In this document: positions 53,615-62,544 of the stretch, piece after piece | How the letters are laid out: every line of letters begins with the position of its first letter | Position numbering within the stretch: position 1 is the first letter of the stretch | Assembly: GCA_965261645.1 (NCBI GenBank) | Contig: CBDHDJ010000004.1 | Location: 1 to 64,000, forward strand | Direction: 5' to 3' | Origin: CBDHDJ01 sp965261645 | Lineage (GTDB): Bacteria > Pseudomonadota > Alphaproteobacteria > SHVV01 | Length of the DNA stretch: 64,000 bases | Notes under the pieces: model-generated | The model's input: the letters and a program-made list of their open reading frames with translations, nothing else | Database searches by the model: none | Told to the model about the DNA's origin: nothing | Made by a program: the position numbers and the translations under genes

Positions 53615-55186
53615 TCAGCTCGTGAAGTACATGTGCTCAATGAAGTTACCATCGCCAAATGGCGAAGTTTTGAATCCGGCCAACTTCTTCGAAGCCCCGA
53701 ACACCTTGTGCTGGAACACCGGGATGGTCGCGCCGCCTTCAAGCGAGATCGCCTCCTGTATGTCGTGGTACATCTGCCTCCGCTTCGCGGTGTCGAGCTC
53801 CTTGCGGGCCGCGAGCAGCAATTTGTCGACGTCGGGCCGTCTAAAGTGCGTCTCGTTGTATCCCGACTCGGAGTGATACCCGGCCGTGAGGATCTGATCC
53901 TCGGTGGCGCGTCCGGACCAGATAGAAGCAAAGAACGGCTTCTGGTTCCAGGTATTGGACCAATAGCCGTCATCGGGTGCGCGCTTGATGTCGAGGGTGA
54001 TGCCGGCTTTCGCTGCTTGCACTTGATAGAGCTCTGCGGCCTCGACCGCACCGGAGAACGCAACATTGGAGACATGCAGTGGGGGCAGGGCACCCGAATG
54101 CCCGGTCTTCTTGTAATGGAATTTGGCCTTGTCGGGGTCGTAAACCTTTTGCGGCAGGTCGGACGCATGAAAGCGGAAGGACTTCGGAACCGGGTGGTCG
54201 TTCCCCACAGTGCCGGCGCCGAACATGATCTTGTCTAGAATTTCTTGTCGGTCGATCGCGTATTTCAGCGCGAGCCGCATGTTGTTGTCGTCAAAAGGCG
54301 GCGTGTCGGTGTGGACGATGAACTCGTTGAACCACGTGCTGTCGACCCTGTGCACTGTGAACTGACGCTCCAGGAGTTTGGCCACCTTCGGCACCACCTC
54401 ACTGATGAAATCTACGTCCCCCGTTTGCAACGCGCTCACTCTGGCCGTCGGGTCGTTGATGACGACCGCCTCGGCGGAGTCGAAGTAGGCGGCATCCGAT
54501 TTCCAGTAATTCGGATTGCGCTTCAGCAGAAGCCGGACGCCCGGCTCGAAGTCCTCGTAGGCGTAGGGGCCGGTCCCGATGCCCTTGTCGGTCGGCGCGC
54601 CCTCTGGCTGCATCTGCAGGTGATAATCGGTCAAGACGTAAGGCCAATCGGCGTTGGGATTTTCCAGCACGAACGTGATTTCATGGCTTCCCGTCGCCTT
54701 GAAGTCGACGATTTGCGCCAGGAACGTCCTGAGACCAGACGCGGCTTCTTCGGCGCGGTGACGGTTGATCGTCCACACCACGTCGTCCGCAGTCAGGCTC
54801 TTGCCGTTGTGGAACTCGACGCCCTTGCGAATCTTGAACACCCACGTCTTCGCGTCATCGGTGTCCCAACTCTCGGCGAGTTCGGGCACAAGGTTCATAC
54901 TATCGTCCAGTCGGACGAGCCCGTTTCCCCAGAAATATCCGACGAGGTACAGGTATACCGTCACATAGGTGGTCGTATCGAGGCTGTCGGTGGAATTGCC
55001 GTCGGAGAGCCCCATCTTGAGATGGCCGCCCTTCTGGGGCGTGGCGGCCAATACCGAGTTGATCGGCAGCGACGACGCCAATGCCGCGGCCGTGCCAACC
55101 GCGGCCGCTGTCTTTAGCGCATCGCGCCGCGTGATTTCGTTTTCGTGGTTGGGCACCCGCGCATTGTTTGCTTTGTCTTCAGGCAT
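53615..55186 (-). CDS. Oligopeptide/dipeptide-type ABC transporter substrate-binding protein
   Basis: The product is 523 aa from ATG 55186. Tat signal: TRRDALKTAAAVGTAAALAS (twin arginine plus Ala-rich core, exit LAA near residue 48). SBP_bac_5 family features: YLVGYFWGNGLVRLDDSMNL, LVPELAESWDTDDAKTWVFK, IRKGVEFHNGKSLTADDVVW, PTDKGIGTGPYAYEDFEPGV, LLKRNPNYWKSDAAYFDSAE, RLALKYAIDRQEILDKIMFG. Periplasmic receptor for peptides, opines or related solutes. No permease/ATPase genes are adjacent, so the rest of the operon is lost. The IS5 lies just beyond its stop. A 29-bp tandem repeat sits immediately upstream of the start. Confidence 0.92.
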   Translation of the reverse strand: MPEDKANNARVPNHENEITRRDALKTAAAVGTAAALASSLPINSVLAATPQKGGHLKMGLSDGNSTDSLDTTTYVTVYLYLVGYFWGNGLVRLDDSMNLVPELAESWDTDDAKTWVFKIRKGVEFHNGKSLTADDVVWTINRHRAEEAASGLRTFLAQIVDFKATGSHEITFVLENPNADWPYVLTDYHLQMQPEGAPTDKGIGTGPYAYEDFEPGVRLLLKRNPNYWKSDAAYFDSAEAVVINDPTARVSALQTGDVDFISEVVPKVAKLLERQFTVHRVDSTWFNEFIVHTDTPPFDDNNMRLALKYAIDRQEILDKIMFGAGTVGNDHPVPKSFRFHASDLPQKVYDPDKAKFHYKKTGHSGALPPLHVSNVAFSGAVEAAELYQVQAAKAGITLDIKRAPDDGYWSNTWNQKPFFASIWSGRATEDQILTAGYHSESGYNETHFRRPDVDKLLLAARKELDTAKRRQMYHDIQEAISLEGGATIPVFQHKVFGASKKLAGFKTSPFGDGNFIEHMYFTS

Positions 55187-55200
55187 CGAAACCTCCCTTC

Positions 55201-55266
55201 AAGTGAATTGACGGAAGCAGACGTTTCCCAAGTGAATTGACGGAAGCAGACGTTTCCCAAGTGAAC
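55201..55266. repeat. 29-bp tandem direct repeat, 2.3 copies
   Basis: The unit starts AAGTGAATTGACGGAAGCAG and ends ACGTTTCCC, at 55201-55229, 55230-55258, with a partial third copy from 55259. It lies 15 bp upstream of the substrate-binding-protein start, where a promoter or operator is expected. Confidence 0.85.
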
Positions 55267-55342
55267 TCCTGATCCGGAAGTTAGCCTATTCCTTCAGGTT
55301 TCCTGTGGCAAATTCGAGAAGTGGGTCAAACGGCGGTTGTCG

Positions 55343-55576
55343 TCAAACTGCCTCGCCCCCGGCTGCGGGGTGCAGGCCGGCCACGGTGTTCCCCGCCCAA
55401 CTCTTGACGGTGCATGTACACTCATTACCCAGCCGCGCCTCGGCCCGTACCGGCACCCGCGCGCGCTCTGGATTGTCGCGGTACGTTTGTTTGATCGGTT
55501 CCTGCAACGCCATCAGTTCCGCCGCGTCCACGCCGTGCTCCTCCCATGTTCGACGAACGTCAATTCCAGCCGACAT
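55343..55576 (-). pseudogene. OsmC-family protein, N-terminal fragment
   Basis: ATG 55576 begins MSAGIDVRRTWEEHGVDAAE, then MALQEPIKQTYRDNPERARV, RLGNECTCTVKSWAGNTVAG and LHPAAGG, the N-terminal half of an OsmC/Ohr-like peroxide-stress protein. The usual continuation with the catalytic Cys is missing; the frame ends in EAV-stop. About half the normal length remains. The fragment is back to back with the Rieske fragment. Confidence 0.6.
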
Positions 55577-55610
55577 CATTGTCGGCGAAGCTGGCCGTGA
55601 GTCGAGTTAG

Positions 55611-55900
55611 TTGTGCGTTAAGGCGAAGGGCGACGAGAGCGGCGAGCTCGGCGCCTACGCCAATGTCTGCCGCCACCGTGGAGTCGAAGTTGCGACCCTG
55701 GGAAGCGGCAACGCGACGAGCTTCATGTGCCCCTACCACGCCTGGACCTACGGGCTCGACGGCAAGTTGATCAGCGTACCAGGCATGACAGACAGCAACT
55801 TCGATCCGGCGGGTTGCCGCCTGCCGGTGCTGCGGACCGAGACATGGCGGGGGTGCGTCTTCGTGACCTTCAACCCCGAGCCTGTCGGCAACACGCGATA
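55611..55900 (+). pseudogene. Rieske-type ring-hydroxylating dioxygenase alpha subunit, internal fragment
   Basis: The fragment reads ELGAYANVCRHRGVEVATLG then FMCPYHAWTYGLDGKLISVP, the C-x-H ... C-x-x-H Rieske [2Fe-2S] signature of aromatic/quaternary-amine dioxygenase alpha subunits. LRTETWRGCVFVTFNPEP follows, and then ISNCY sequence cuts the gene at about 55901. The first 70-80 residues and the whole catalytic domain are absent. Debris of a catabolic gene. Confidence 0.85.
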
Positions 55901-57267
55901 TGTCCGGTTTATGTACCAGATGATCTGTCCGGTTTTAGAACGCTTCCAAGCCATGGAGGGAGGCGATGCGTCGAACGGAGCAGGTACAGGGACTGAGATT
56001 GATGAAGTTCGAGGAGGTTTACGGGCGCACCCATCGGGGTGGCTTGAGCCAGGCGGAGGCGGCGGAGGTTCTGGGTGTCTCGGAGCGCACCTTCCGGCGC
56101 TGGCGCGACCGCTACGAGGCGGAGGGAGCCGACGGTCTCTGCGACCGCCGCCTGGGCCGGGTCTCGGCGCGGCGCGTGCCGGTGGACGAGGTGGCGCGGG
56201 TGCTGGAGTTGTTCAACACCCGCTACTGGGACCTCACGGCCAAGCACTTCCACGAGAAGCTGGTGGCCGATCACGGCTTCAAGCGCAGCTACAACTGGCT
56301 GCGGCTGAGCTTGCAAGCCCATGGGCGCAGGCGCGCGGCGCCCAGGCGTGTGGCGCACCGGCGCAAGCGGCCGCGCCGTGCCCTGCCCGGCATGATGCTG
56401 CATCAGGACGGCTCGAGCCACGAGTGGGTCCCCGGTCGATGGTGGGACCTGATCGTCACCATGGACGATGCGACCAGCGATATCTACTCGGCCTTCTTCG
56501 TCGCCGAAGAGGGCACCATGTCGAGCTTCCAAGGGGTGTCCGAGGCGATCCGGGCCAAGGGCCTGTTCTGCTCGCTCTACACCGACCGCGCCAGCCACTA
56601 CTGGAACACGCCCGAGGCCGGCGGCAAGGTGGACAAGGACACCCCGACCCAGGTCGGCCGCGCCCTGGCGCAGCTCGGCATCGAGTTGATCCCGGCCTAC
56701 TCGCCCGAGGCAAGGGGGCGCTCGGAGCGCATGTTCGGCACCCTGCAGAAGCGCCTGCCCCAGGAACTCAGGCTCGCCGGCACCACCGACATGGCCGGAG
56801 CCAACCGCTTCCTCAAGGAGGTCTTCCTGCCACAACACAACGCCCGCTTCGCGACCCCGGCCGAGGACCAGGGCACCGCCTTCGTCCCCTTCACCGGCGC
56901 GCTCAACGACATCCTGTGCATCCACGAGGCACGCACCGTCTCAAACGACAACACGGTGCGCTACAAGCGCCTGGCACTTCAGATCCCCGCCAGCCGCCAC
57001 CGCCGCCATTACGTCAAGGCCAGGGTCCGCGTCCACCAATACCCCGACGGCACAATGGCCGTCTTCCATGGACCGCGATGTCTGGCCTGATACCACGCCG
57101 ATGGCCAACCGATCGACAGCCAAACCCGCGAGGCCGCGTGACCCGCTTCGACGCGACCGAGCGGCGCCCTGTGGACAAGTGGACAGCCGCTCCGCGCCCG
57201 ACCACTTCCCCACAGGGCCAGCAACCGCAACAGAAGCGGTCAACTCATATGGTACATAAACCGGTCA
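55901..57267 (+). mobile_element. ISNCY-type element
   Basis: Inverted repeats TGTCCGGTTTATGTACCA (55901) and, complemented, TGACCGGTTTATGTACCA (ending 57267) differ at one base in 18. It lies between the Rieske fragment and a terminase-like fragment, without visible target duplication. Confidence 0.82.
55966..57090 (+). CDS. ISNCY-family transposase
   Basis: The product is 374 aa from ATG 55966 behind GGGAGG. HTH: LSQAEAAEVLGVSERTFRRW. DDE-like rve core: MMLHQDGSSHEWVPGRWWDL, IVTMDDATSDIYSAFFVAEE, CSLYTDRASHYWNTPEAGGK (D), and IPAYSPEARGRSERMFGTLQ (E). The C-terminus VKARVRVHQYPDGTMAVFHG is typical of the group. The frame is intact. Confidence 0.92.
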   Translation: MRRTEQVQGLRLMKFEEVYGRTHRGGLSQAEAAEVLGVSERTFRRWRDRYEAEGADGLCDRRLGRVSARRVPVDEVARVLELFNTRYWDLTAKHFHEKLVADHGFKRSYNWLRLSLQAHGRRRAAPRRVAHRRKRPRRALPGMMLHQDGSSHEWVPGRWWDLIVTMDDATSDIYSAFFVAEEGTMSSFQGVSEAIRAKGLFCSLYTDRASHYWNTPEAGGKVDKDTPTQVGRALAQLGIELIPAYSPEARGRSERMFGTLQKRLPQELRLAGTTDMAGANRFLKEVFLPQHNARFATPAEDQGTAFVPFTGALNDILCIHEARTVSNDNTVRYKRLALQIPASRHRRHYVKARVRVHQYPDGTMAVFHGPRCLA

Positions 57268-57599
57268 ACTCAGAATGTTCTCGACAGCCTCGCCACGATA
57301 GTGTGGATCGTTACAACCTCCTCTCGCCCCGCCGTGCCTCTTAGTTCAGCCAGCCGCACTGCTACGACGGGATGATTGTTCGGCGACACGAGCCGCCCAT
57401 CGTGCCGGACGCGCCCTTGCCGTGCCGTCTTTGAAGCATAGCCTGCCGCCAGCATCGCGGCCTCGACGGTCTCCCCTTTGGCGAGTTCGCGGACCAGGCT
57501 CTCAAGGCGATTCTGTTGCCGGGGCACGGTGTGAGACCTCTCGTTCGACCGTATCGTTAGCGTATCGGGGCCAGCCTTCGGAGCGCGGCCCGTATGCAT
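57268..57599 (-). pseudogene. Phage terminase small-subunit-like protein, C-terminus cut by ISNCY
   Basis: The frame from 57599 includes RQQNRLESLVRELAKGETVE, AAMLAAGYASKTARQGRVRH and NNHPVVAVRLAELRG. The AAGYA helix-turn-helix-like motif and layout match small terminase-like proteins of phage and satellite elements. The last residues (RLSRTF) come from the IS junction. The start could be the internal segment after NERSHTV. Role inferred from neighbours (terminase large remnant, HGGxSTG protein). Confidence 0.5.
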
Positions 57600-57623
57600 G
57601 CGTGTTCAAGCGCAGAACGTGCA

Positions 57624-58660
57624 CTACACCGTTGATTCGGGCGCCGGCGTGGAACCGTGCGCATTGTCATGACACTGGCTCTTCTCTGGCGAGGGTTCCC
57701 GGCTCGAGCCCGTATTGACGTTCGGCCATCGACTCGGCGTCGGTCCGCGACATGGCGCGTCGTACTCGAAGATCGCGGCCCGTTCATCGGCATCGGTAAA
57801 TATGTCCTCGAACGGGCGGAAATCGCCGTTGAAATCGTTCTTCTCTGTGAGAGGGAGGCATCTATCCGCCACAGCGCCACAAACGTTGTTGGAAGCAGGA
57901 TTCCGCGTTTTCCTATCCGCCACACCGCGCGCGCCTGTGGCGGGTTGAAAGCCCCTGAAACCCTTGCTGGAAGGGGATTGTGGCGTTGTGGCGGATGCGG
58001 AACCCTCGTCCTCGGGCATATAGCGTTGCCACGCGGGTTCCAGAGATTCGCGTTTGTATCCTTTGGGCGTCGAACCGTCCGGAAGCCGGATCGTAACGGG
58101 CGCAATGCCGAACGACTTGAGCAGCGTCGCCAGGCCGCGCGGCGTCAACGGCTTGCCGCGCCATTCAAACCAGGGACGATCATCCATCGCGCACAAAGCG
58201 GGAATGATTGCTTTGCAGGTCGATCCACCCTGCTTGCCAGTGGGCATGGAAGGAGGGTCGCCGGCATCGCGGAAAACTTTCCGCAGGTCTGCCAGCAGCT
58301 GCTCCCCCGCACCGGTCTCGACCACAGTGTTTGCCTGGACGGCCTCGCAGGCGTGCCGTGCCCTTTCCGGCCACTCGCCGCCGGCAATACCCGCAATCGC
58401 GAGCAACGCCTCCCAGGCGTCGCGGGCGCGATCGTGTGGCCCAGGTGGAAAGCTTACGGTGCTGCGTTTCTTCAGGACCGCGCGCCAGTTGTCCTCGACC
58501 CATCGGGCGAGCTTCCGGCGGAGGGTGTCAATTCCGTGGGCGTCACGATCGCGCCAGTGCGGTAGCTCTCCACCGTTCTCTGCGCGGCGTTCGAGGCGAA
58601 GTGTAAGCGAGCGGTCGAGCACCGTCGGCAAACTCCAGGACAAGCTCCGCTCTACTGCCG
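57624..58660 (-). pseudogene. DUF3631-domain protein, N-terminal part missing
   Basis: From about 58660 the frame reads LPTVLDRSLTLRLERRAENG, KLARWVEDNWRAVLKKRSTV, DRARDAWEALLAIAGIAGGE, FRDAGDPPSMPTG, and DDRPWFEWRGKPLTPRGLAT then LLKSFGIAPVTIRLPDGSTP with KGYKRESLEPAWQRYMPE, all typical of DUF3631, the C-terminal part of primase/helicase-like replication proteins in satellites and plasmids. The ATPase half upstream is lost near an IS481 remnant. The Ser/Pro-rich tail ends at 57624. Confidence 0.75.
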
Positions 58661-58809
58661 CCTCGCTCCGCAAATGCAGTGAACACGGGCAAGTTGTGGA
58701 ACAGGAGAACCAACGCCTGCGTAATTGGCTGCGGGATTTGGGTGAACACATTCGACCGTGAGCACCGCGAGAGCCCGGGAAACCGGTGTCGGCGGACCGA
58801 CGCATCTGA

Positions 58810-59125
58810 GAACATGCCCGCAGAACCTTCAAGAACGAGTTCTACGAGATAGCTTTCCGCTAGAAGTTCTATCGCTCTGTCAAGGAATTGCAGGCCGATC
58901 TCGATAATTGGCTGGCCAGATACAACGAACGCCGGCCGGCTTCGGGACGACGCTGCTATGGCAGGACACCTGTACAGACCTTCTGAGAAACACTACCTCT
59001 CGCTGTCGAGAAGACCGTCAGGGCTCCCGATCTGTCGGACAGCCAGCAACCCGCCCCCAGCGCAGTCACCTGACGCGCCCGACAAAGCGAGTCGGAAGCT
59101 TTACATCAAGACGAACCGCGCGGCG
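58810..59125 (+). pseudogene. IS481-family transposase, C-terminal remnant
   Basis: The frame reads RTFKNEFYEIAFR, then a TAG in place of Lys, KFYRSVKELQADLDNWLARY then NERRPASGRRCYGRTPVQTF, the classic end of IS481 transposases. Frame shifts follow (VEKTVRAPDLSDSQ in another frame). No complete ends are visible. It separates the DUF3631 fragment from the rest of the island. Confidence 0.75.
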
Positions 59126-59138
59126 TAGGCCGTTGCCA

Positions 59139-59378
59139 TCATTCCAGCCCGACAACCTCCTTCACAAGTCCGCGCATGGAACGGGTCAACGCAGCCAGTT
59201 CCCTGCGCCTGGCGATCGCCTCAGCGCTGTAGAGCCCGTGTTTTAGAGCATTGCTGTTACCAATCGGGGCACCGGGGGACTTGCCCCCGTGCATCCGGCA
59301 ACGTCCGTTCGCCATCGCGGGCGATCGGCACGGCGTTCCGCTCCGCGTTCTGGCTCCACACCGGGGACTCAGGTGCAT
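59139..59378 (-). CDS. HGGxSTG-domain-like small protein (79 aa)
   Basis: ATG 59378 begins MHLSPRCGARTRSGTPCRSP then AMANGRCRMHGGKSPGAPIG, the CGA-x-T-x-GxPC ... RCRMHGG signature of HGGxSTG proteins, with Cys/His residues that probably bind metal. It continues NSNALKHGLYSAEAIARRRE. Such proteins are frequent in prophages and satellites next to terminase genes. The reading frame is open further upstream without a better start. Confidence 0.8.
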   Translation of the reverse strand: MHLSPRCGARTRSGTPCRSPAMANGRCRMHGGKSPGAPIGNSNALKHGLYSAEAIARRRELAALTRSMRGLVKEVVGLE

Positions 59379-59418
59379 GGGCAAGGACTTAGGCGTTCTC
59401 CTTTGCACGGGGTTGTTT

Positions 59419-59940
59419 CTATAATTTTCTTCGATCCCCACCCCCCGGTCTTTCGACGTTTCCGACCACCGCCTGTCCCCCGGCGTGAACGTTAACGTGC
59501 TCGACCGTGACCTTCTGGTGACCCTTTCCACGATGCTTGTTCAACGCGTCGAGTAGCATCGCCAATGTGCGGGAGAGCTTGTTTGCCTGATTGAGATTCT
59601 CCCGCCAGCCTTCGAAGGTCTGCTCCCCGATCATGGCTCGGCGGTAGCACTCCATCGCGGCGTTATGTGCGGCGATCAGCTGCGCCGCCATCATGCCCTC
59701 GAGCTCGTCTTTCGGACCGATCCCGACCAGCGCGTCAACGGTGGCGCTTCGTTTCCTGTCCCGCTCCGACGCGTCCAACTGCTCCAACCACAGGGTCTGC
59801 ATCGCCTGGTTGGCGAGCATGGTATTCAAGCAATCCGAGTGTGACCCACCAATAGCCTTCAGGTTGCCTTTCCGAGCTTCCGGATCGTTGGCGATGACAG
59901 GCGTCTTCACTATCGTTCTGGCAGTTTTTTTCTTTGTCAT
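59419..59940 (-). CDS. Phage/satellite-associated hypothetical protein (173 aa)
   Basis: ATG 59940 begins MTKKKTARTIVKTPVIANDP, then KGNLKAIGGSHSDCLNTMLA and NQAMQTLWLEQLDASERDRK, AMECYRRAMIGEQTFEGWRE and NLNQANKLSRTLAMLLDALN, ending GGQAVVGNVERPGGGDRRKL. It is mostly helical and basic at the N-terminus. Proteins with this layout commonly lie beside HGGxSTG genes in alphaproteobacterial prophage islands; function is unknown. The frame is complete. Confidence 0.7.
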   Translation of the reverse strand: MTKKKTARTIVKTPVIANDPEARKGNLKAIGGSHSDCLNTMLANQAMQTLWLEQLDASERDRKRSATVDALVGIGPKDELEGMMAAQLIAAHNAAMECYRRAMIGEQTFEGWRENLNQANKLSRTLAMLLDALNKHRGKGHQKVTVEHVNVHAGGQAVVGNVERPGGGDRRKL

Positions 59941-60379
59941 AGGTGAGGAATCCTTTCCCTGATGTCCTTAATCGCCGGTGTGGTGGTGGCGTCCGCTTTC
60001 CGAGTCCCATGCCTCGCACTCCAGCAGCAGCAATGCAGCCATGCATGGCCGGGAATCCCGGTCCCGAAGGACAACAGTTGGTCGTGCGGCTTTCGGTCCG
60101 GTCCCGCAGCAAGGTCGGGATCGTCGCACTGCTTCGTTCGGGTGATGACGGTTGGTCGGCTGAGGACCGGCAGAACCACTTTGACGAGAGAGCCGGGACT
60201 GCGGAGTTCGTCAGCGGCCTCCCATGACCTGTGGACGAAGTCCTGGTCTTCGATTGCTGCGTTTCCGAATGGCTGAACCGCAATCCGGTGCGCCGACCGT
60301 CGGGCCGTTGCCTTGGCTGCGGGAGGGCGTCGAGAACGAACTCCGGCGGAGGCGATGGGGTTGAGCACCAGGTTATGGC
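59941..60379. other. Degenerate sequence, no intact gene
   Basis: About 440 bp with only GC-driven open frames. It is probably the decayed 3' part of the terminase large-subunit gene that starts near 60854, but I cannot follow the homology. Confidence 0.4.
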
Positions 60380-60854
60380 CACCCAGCGTGCTTTCGCCGC
60401 CAGCGCCCTGTGCCGCTCGCATAGCTCCGGACGCCTTCACAACGTAGGCCTCCAGCCAAACTGATCGTTATTTCCGCCTCGGATTGAAGGAAAAATTTTG
60501 CGTCCGTCACGTCTGCGCCGTCCTCAGCTCGTGGTTTCAGATGGTTGGAGCGGACAGTCGATTCCGTTTTGTTGCGTCCATCGTCCGCATCACCCTCGAT
60601 TGTTCGAGGGACGCCGACACGCCGACGATTGCCCGGCCCGGTTGAAACGTCGGCGGACCCGGCGTCAGGGCTTACGCAGCCAGCTGGGCGAGCAGCCACG
60701 TCTTCCCATTGCCGCGCGAAATGGAGAGTGCCGCGACCTTCATGTCCGGCTGCACCGTCGCGTTCAAGCCAGCGCCGATGAAATGGCAACAGGCCGTACC
60801 GGCGCCCATCTCCCGAATCAACGTTCTTGCATGCACGATTGACTGCCCCTTCAC
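60380..60854 (-). pseudogene. Terminase large-subunit-like remnant
   Basis: From 60854: GQSIVHARTLIREMGAGTA, then MKVAALSISRGNGKTWLLAQ (Walker A-like SRGNGKT). After a TAA it continues in the same frame as ALTPGPPTFQPGRAIVGVSA and SLEQSRVM, resembling the TerL stretch following Walker A. Further stops and shifts follow. It looks like a decayed phage packaging ATPase. Assignment rests on the Walker A context and neighbours. Confidence 0.5.
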
Positions 60855-60856
60855 GA

Positions 60857-61231
60857 TTACCCGGCGGCCTCCTGAACCGGCGTAGGGTCCTTGGCAATAA
60901 TATTGCTCTGCTGTTGCCGATACCTACGCCGCGCATTTGCGTTGTGTTTTAGACGGCAGGGGTCGCAATGAACGCGATCCGGCAGCGCCGGGGAATCGCA
61001 CTTCAGGCAAGTGAGAACTCCGGTCGCTTTGGCAGCTTCCCGAGCCAGACGGCGGCGCTCGCGGCGCTCGCTCAGCAGATACCAAAAGGCGTCCTCGGCA
61101 TTCATGGTGCGCCACGGCGCGTCGTCGGGAAGATCAAGGTAATGACTGGCATTGGGATTGGCCTTGGCTGCTCCGGCCTCCCGCTGAGCGCGGTATGCCC
61201 TCATGTATTTGGCTCGGTCTCGTTTCGGCAT
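60857..61231 (-). CDS. Small CxxC-containing hypothetical protein (124 aa)
   Basis: ATG 61231 begins MPKRDRAKYMRAYRAQREAG, then NASHYLDLPDDAPWRTMNAE and DAFWYLLSERRERRRLAREA. Two Cys pairs, LTCLKCDSPALPDRVHCDPC, form a probable zinc-binding hairpin, followed by a basic tail. It ends 3 bp before the terminase-like remnant. Likely a DNA-binding accessory of the island. Confidence 0.65.
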   Translation of the reverse strand: MPKRDRAKYMRAYRAQREAGAAKANPNASHYLDLPDDAPWRTMNAEDAFWYLLSERRERRRLAREAAKATGVLTCLKCDSPALPDRVHCDPCRLKHNANARRRYRQQQSNIIAKDPTPVQEAAG

Positions 61232-61727
61232 GGTCGGATCCTTATTTGGTTACCGTTGTTACGTGACTACCACGCGTGGACGGCGAAATTTTGCGCCGCC
61301 GCGCCGAAACCATCTCTTCCTTCCCTAAAGGTCTGTTAAAGCACCTCTTGTGAGTCCCGGCTCAATGGAGAGGGTTGGAGCGAAAGGCGCAAAGGTCCAT
61401 CCCGGGCCGTGAAACCCGGTTGGACCATCGCCGGTGGATGCCTGCTCAACGGAGCCGGGTCATCGCTTGCGGCGGCAGGTGCGCGGGCTAATTGTGTAGC
61501 CCTCGATTTACGCACCAACAGGCGGCTGCTTCGCCGGGGTTCGACCCCCGGCCCACCGGCCCCTCCGCCCCGGCGCCGCCCACGATTCGCGCTCTCGCTG
61601 GCCGTCTCGTTTTGGGCACCTCAGGTCTGGGAATGCCGCTTTCGGTGGATCCCCCAGTAGCGGCCTCTGTAGCGCGCTGCCCCTGGTGTCATGCCCGTCG
61701 AGCAGCGCGGGTGAGTGGCTTCACTCT
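61232..61727. other. Non-coding gap of about 500 bp
   Basis: No convincing gene. It should contain the promoter for the leftward genes from 61231. A GGGTTCGACCCCC motif at about 61547-61559 resembles a T-arm, but no tRNA or tmRNA fold can be built around it. Confidence 0.4.
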
Positions 61728-61934
61728 CTATGTTGCTTGCGATTCTCCGGTGGCACGCGGACGCTCTGCCAGCCAGGCATCAATCTCGGACGCTGACCAG
61801 CGCACGGCGCGCGGGCCCACCTTCAGCGGCAAGGGGAACCGCCCTTCGCGCATCTGGCGGTAAATGCTGCTGCGTCCGAGGCCGACTTTCGCTTCGACGT
61901 CTCGGCGGCGAAGCAATTTCTCGTGAAAGCTCAT
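61728..61934 (-). CDS. AlpA-family DNA-binding regulator
   Basis: The product is 68 aa from ATG 61934 (MSFHEKLLRRRDVEAKVGLG). The AlpA signature is complete: RSSIYRQMREGRFPLPLKVG and PRAVRWSASEIDAWLAER. AlpA proteins are small MerR-like winged-helix activators of integrase and excision genes in P4-like satellites and genomic islands. Its place two genes downstream of the integrase fits that role. Confidence 0.92.
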   Translation of the reverse strand: MSFHEKLLRRRDVEAKVGLGRSSIYRQMREGRFPLPLKVGPRAVRWSASEIDAWLAERPRATGESQAT

Positions 61935-61992
61935 GCGGTCCTCCTCGATCGACTGCCCGAAGAGTTCCTGAGCCGACCGTTGTGGTCATCCT

Positions 61993-62544
61993 TTACTTTT
62001 TGGGCGAATTCGATAGGAGGGCGTTGGCCAGCGCGCGCATGTTGGGGATGCGTTCGTTCCAGATGCGTTCAACCGCCGCGTAGCCGAGGTTCCACGCCTG
62101 TCCCACAGCGTCACAGGCGGATTGTCCGTCTCCTGCCGCCCCTCCAGCAGCGTGGGCACGCGTCGGCGTCAAGTCAAATGCCGTGACGAGGTGGTTAACA
62201 GCGAGTTGAATTGCAGCGTCTCGGGTACCGGTCCTATCAGCGCCCCGGCGCGGGCGTTGGCGCTTTTCGCCTAATACGTCGGCGACCCAGTGCGCAAGCG
62301 GTGGCGGGAGTGGCGTACCGTCCCGCAGGAAAGTTTCCGCGATCAGGCGTAGCGTGTCCCAGGCTGCTCTCTCGTTCTTGGAAAGTCCGATGAGTACCTT
62401 CAGATGGTAGACGAGGGTTTCCAAATCGAAGCCCAGCAAATGTTCGGTAGCCACTTCGGAAGACCGCCGACTTTCCCATGGCAGGGCGGCTTTCCGAAAG
62501 ACGCGAGCCTCCTCGACGGCTCTTTGATAGCGCTCGTCATCCAT
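61993..62544 (-). CDS. Hypothetical protein (183 aa) next to the integrase
   Basis: ATG 62544 overlaps the integrase stop (62537) by 8 nt. It begins MDDERYQRAVEEARVFRKAA, with LLGFDLETLVYHLKVLIGLS and TPLPPPLAHWVADVLGEKRQ, and ends AWNLGYAAVERIWNERIPNM then RALANALLSNSPKK. It is mainly helical; no domain recognised. It is translationally coupled to the integrase and so part of the island's core. Confidence 0.65.
   Translation of the reverse strand: MDDERYQRAVEEARVFRKAALPWESRRSSEVATEHLLGFDLETLVYHLKVLIGLSKNERAAWDTLRLIAETFLRDGTPLPPPLAHWVADVLGEKRQRPRRGADRTGTRDAAIQLAVNHLVTAFDLTPTRAHAAGGAAGDGQSACDAVGQAWNLGYAAVERIWNERIPNMRALANALLSNSPKK

Noticed and set aside
55201..55266. Possible CRISPR array
   Set aside because: The 29-bp units are directly abutting without spacers, and no cas genes are present; it is a tandem repeat.
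59735..60440. Overlapping minus-strand frames of about 160-215 codons
   Set aside because: Arg/Pro/Ser-rich shadow-like composition without motifs; treated as degenerate sequence.
61540..61575. Possible tRNA or tmRNA 3' part (GGTTCGACCCCC)
   Set aside because: No acceptor, D or anticodon arms can be formed in the surrounding bases.
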